From assembly GCA_023411775.1 (NCBI GenBank), contig JAEYOL010000334.1, forward strand, positions 1-8,652: a stretch of DNA of 8,652 nucleotides. Reading direction: 5' to 3'. Below the pieces are notes generated by a model, which was not told where the DNA came from, searched no databases, and saw only the letters and a program-made list of their open reading frames with translations. The position numbers were made by a program, and so were the translations under genes. Shown one piece after another: positions 7,066 to 8,652 of the stretch. This stretch comes from Bacteroidota bacterium. GTDB taxonomy: Bacteria > Bacteroidota > Bacteroidia > Chitinophagales > Chitinophagaceae. Position 1 is the stretch's first letter; each line of letters opens with the position of its first letter.

Positions 7066-7169
7066 ACAGTCTTTCTGGTGCTTTTAAAGAAATGTAGTAT
7101 TATTATCAGGTACGACAGTGTCAGCGAATACCCTATTCAGCACAACACAGAGTAAGGAAGTAATCTATT

Positions 7170-7931
7170 ATGAATATTGTAATTATTGGTTCGGGAAATA
7201 CGGCTGCAGTTCTGGGCAGAAAATTTGTCGCTGCCGGGCATCGCATTCTCCAGGTAATTGGCCGCAATGCTTCTGCCGCCAGTGAACTCGCATATGAATG
7301 GGATACGGAGTCGGCAAATTATATGAGTCTGATCAACAAAAACGCGGATGTGTACATCATTGCCGTCAGCGACGATGCGTTGGAAGAGATTGCAAGGGAG
7401 CTAAGCTTACCCGGGAAAGTAGTAGCGCATACCGCAGGTTCTGTTTCAAAAGATGTTTTAAAAGATACATCCGGTCATTATGGTGTTTTTTACCCGCTGC
7501 AAACTCTGCGCAAGGAGCTAACCCGTTCCGTTGACATCCCCGTTTTCTTTGAAGGCAGCGATGCAGTAGCAACAGCCGCCCTGCAAAAACTGGCTCAATC
7601 CATTTCTTTTGGCCAGGCTATATCTGCAAAAACGGAAGACCGGGTTAAACTACATGTGGCAGCTGTGATCGTAAACAATTTTACAACCCATCTTTTTTCA
7701 CTTGCTGAAAAATACTGCCGGAAGGAAGGAATTAACTTTCACCAGCTGCTGCCATTGATCAGGGAAACAGTGGAGCGACTCGATACCATGTCGCCATCCG
7801 CCAGCCAGACTGGTCCTGCCGTCCGCCACGACAAAGAAACGATCCAGAAACATCTCGGGATCCTGGAAACCCATCCGCATTTACAAAAGGTGTACAGGTT
7901 TCTTACCGAAAGTATTGAACAAACAAAGTGA
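7170..7931 (+). CDS. Rossmann-like and DUF2520 domain protein (putative NAD(P)-binding)
   Basis: The 253-residue protein starts with MNIVIIGSGNTAAVLG, a GxGNxA dinucleotide-binding loop, and continues as a Rossmann domain to about residue 115. That domain includes VYIIAVSDDALEE (61-73), VVAHTAGS (84-91) and GVFYPLQT (105-112). The rest (about 125-250) is the helical DUF2520 domain, with HVAAVIVNNF (162-171) and TGPAVRHD (214-221). The arrangement resembles ketopantoate or pyrroline-5-carboxylate reductase relatives, but no substrate is established for the family. From memory, the last motif in relatives is often TGPxxRGD, so His220 may be a small departure. Expected to be cytoplasmic. AAGGAAG lies about 9 bases before the ATG. 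The KdsC-type gene follows after 36 bases on the same strand, indicating an operon. Family assignment is strong; catalytic role is unknown. Confidence 0.93.
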   Translation: MNIVIIGSGNTAAVLGRKFVAAGHRILQVIGRNASAASELAYEWDTESANYMSLINKNADVYIIAVSDDALEEIARELSLPGKVVAHTAGSVSKDVLKDTSGHYGVFYPLQTLRKELTRSVDIPVFFEGSDAVATAALQKLAQSISFGQAISAKTEDRVKLHVAAVIVNNFTTHLFSLAEKYCRKEGINFHQLLPLIRETVERLDTMSPSASQTGPAVRHDKETIQKHLGILETHPHLQKVYRFLTESIEQTK

Positions 7932-7957
7932 AGGGATACATTTGCTTTTTCTAAACT

Positions 7958-7962
7958 GGTGG
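7958..7962 (+). promoter_or_regulatory. Ribosome binding site that favours the ATG start of the HAD phosphatase
   Basis: GGTGG is placed 5 bases before the ATG at 7968. The alternative GTG start at 7959 lies inside this motif and is preceded by a T-rich stretch without purines, so it has no ribosome site of its own. Confidence 0.45.
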
Positions 7963-7967
7963 CAGGC

Positions 7968-8480
7968 ATGGATCATTTTAAAAATATCAACACATTTATT
8001 TTTGATATAGACGGCGTACTCACCGATGGGACGGTATTGGTTTTAGAAAATGGGTTACAGGCGCGCCGGATGAATATCAAAGATGGCTACGCCCTTCAGC
8101 TCGCGGTTAAAAAAGGATACTTTGTACTGGTAGTTTCAGGTGCGGCTGCTTCGCCTGTAGTGGATCGATTGAACAAACTAGGAATTAAGGAGGTTCATAT
8201 GGGTGTGGAAGATAAAAATGCGTTAGTCACGCAGTTTATTTCAACAAATAAACTCGACGCTGCCGGAGTTATGTATATGGGCGATGATATACCCGATCTC
8301 GAAGTCATGTCGCTGGTGGGTTTGCCAGCCTGCCCCGCCGATGCGGCACCCGAGGTGATTGCGATATCAAAATACGTTTCGGGTTATAGCGGGGGGATGG
8401 GTTGTGTACGGGACGTGATAGAAAAAGTGCTAAAACAAAATGGTCACTGGCAACACAGCACCGAGATCACATCGCGTTAG
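7968..8480 (+). CDS. KdsC-family capless HAD phosphatase
   Basis: From ATG 7968 the protein has 170 residues, the usual size for C0-type HAD phosphatases such as KdsC, which dephosphorylates KDO 8-phosphate in lipopolysaccharide synthesis. Motif I is FDIDGVLTDG with nucleophile Asp13 and acid/base Asp15. Motif III is Lys83 in VEDKNALV, and motif IV is MGDDIPDLEVM (104-114). Near the end SGYSGGMGCVRDVIE matches the KdsC C-terminal signature. The motif II region reads LVVSGAAASPVVDRLNKLGI, where KdsC normally has a TGR; the Thr is Ser57 and the Arg is Ala. An upstream in-frame GTG at 7959 would add three residues. It lies within the GGTGG that serves the ATG as ribosome site, so the ATG is preferred. 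The gene lies between the DUF2520 gene (36 bases) and the UbiA-type gene (56 bases). KDO 8-phosphate as substrate is plausible but not proven. Confidence 0.92.
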   Translation: MDHFKNINTFIFDIDGVLTDGTVLVLENGLQARRMNIKDGYALQLAVKKGYFVLVVSGAAASPVVDRLNKLGIKEVHMGVEDKNALVTQFISTNKLDAAGVMYMGDDIPDLEVMSLVGLPACPADAAPEVIAISKYVSGYSGGMGCVRDVIEKVLKQNGHWQHSTEITSR

Positions 8481-8536
8481 TTCCAGGGGGTGTCCGGTAA
8501 CTTATTCTTAATGTAACATTCCAAAAATAGCAATAA

Positions 8537-8652
8537 ATGAGATTGATCGCAGCATTCCTGAAAATGATACGACTGCCCAATCTCGTATTCATTGCGTTGA
8601 CACAGGTATTGTTCCAGGTTTGTATTTTCTATCCACTTTACGAGAATAACAT
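8537..8652 (+). CDS. UbiA-family prenyltransferase, N-terminal fragment
   Basis: Only the first 38 codons are in the window. They start MRLIAAFLKMIRLPNLVFIA and go on into a hydrophobic stretch (about 14-32) that reads as the first transmembrane helix. The IRLPNL segment followed by a helix is the usual start of UbiA-type membrane prenyltransferases. In Bacteroidota the close relatives at this place are commonly named geranylgeranylglycerol-phosphate geranylgeranyltransferase, but the aspartate-rich motifs that would prove the family lie outside the window. There is no Shine-Dalgarno motif; the leader is A-rich (CAAAAATAGCAATAA), which is usual in Bacteroidota. The gene begins 56 bases after the HAD phosphatase on the same strand and is likely cotranscribed with it. 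Confidence 0.75.
   Translation, partial: MRLIAAFLKMIRLPNLVFIALTQVLFQVCIFYPLYENN

Larger units (their letters stand above)
6981..7117. repeat. Inverted repeat TGTCGTAC / GTACGACA in the divergent intergenic region
   Basis: An 8-base sequence at 6981-6988 recurs as its exact reverse complement at 7110-7117, with 121 bases between. The two copies bracket most of the gap between the divergent SGNH hydrolase and DUF2520 genes. They could be paired binding sites for one regulator or arms of a long-range RNA stem. Chance is possible in a region this size. Confidence 0.3.

Noticed and set aside
6816..7097. Plus-strand frame of 93 codons crossing the SGNH start and the divergent gap
   Set aside because: More than half lies opposite the SGNH gene, the translation has no recognisable domain, and it has no ribosome site.
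1..8652. Search for transposases, phage genes, defence genes, toxin-antitoxin pairs and CRISPR repeats
   Set aside because: All sizeable real genes are metabolic or housekeeping types, and no terminal repeats or repeat-spacer pattern was seen.

Overview
The window looks like ordinary chromosomal DNA of a Bacteroidota bacterium, most likely of the Chitinophagaceae type. This is inferred from three things: the TopA form with C-terminal repeats and a Lys/Ala tail, the DUF2520 / KdsC-type HAD / UbiA gene order, and weak Shine-Dalgarno sites with a few candidate promoters resembling the Bacteroidota TTG-N17-23-TAnnTTTG consensus. No mobile element, CRISPR array, tRNA or rRNA was found.

Layout. 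Positions 1-3123 on the minus strand hold two genes read in the order asnB-type amidotransferase (3123 to 1234), then a GT4 glycosyltransferase (1184 to beyond the left edge). The pair resembles the end of a surface polysaccharide cluster. The glycosyltransferase has no stop codon in the window, so it is partial. A 318-base gap (3124-3441) separates the pair from topA (6054 to 3442, minus), which encodes DNA topoisomerase I. A 272-base gap with a candidate topA promoter follows, then a small cytoplasmic SGNH/GDSL hydrolase (6947 to 6327, minus).

At 6948-7169 transcription diverges. To the right, on the plus strand, lie a Rossmann/DUF2520 protein (7170-7931), a KdsC-family capless HAD phosphatase (7968-8480) and the first 38 codons of a UbiA-family prenyltransferase (from 8537). 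These are closely spaced and probably one operon. From general knowledge, this trio recurs as neighbours in Bacteroidota genomes, but its joint pathway is unclear.

How the genes may work together: the left pair plausibly decorates and assembles a cell-surface glycan; topA is housekeeping DNA relaxation; the right trio combines a putative NAD(P)-binding protein, a phosphatase and a membrane prenyltransferase, which would suit lipid or isoprenoid chemistry but could be simple neighbourhood conservation. I see no clearly novel system. The points worth a second look are the divergent intergenic region with its inverted repeats, the altered motif II of the HAD phosphatase, and the uncharacterised trio.
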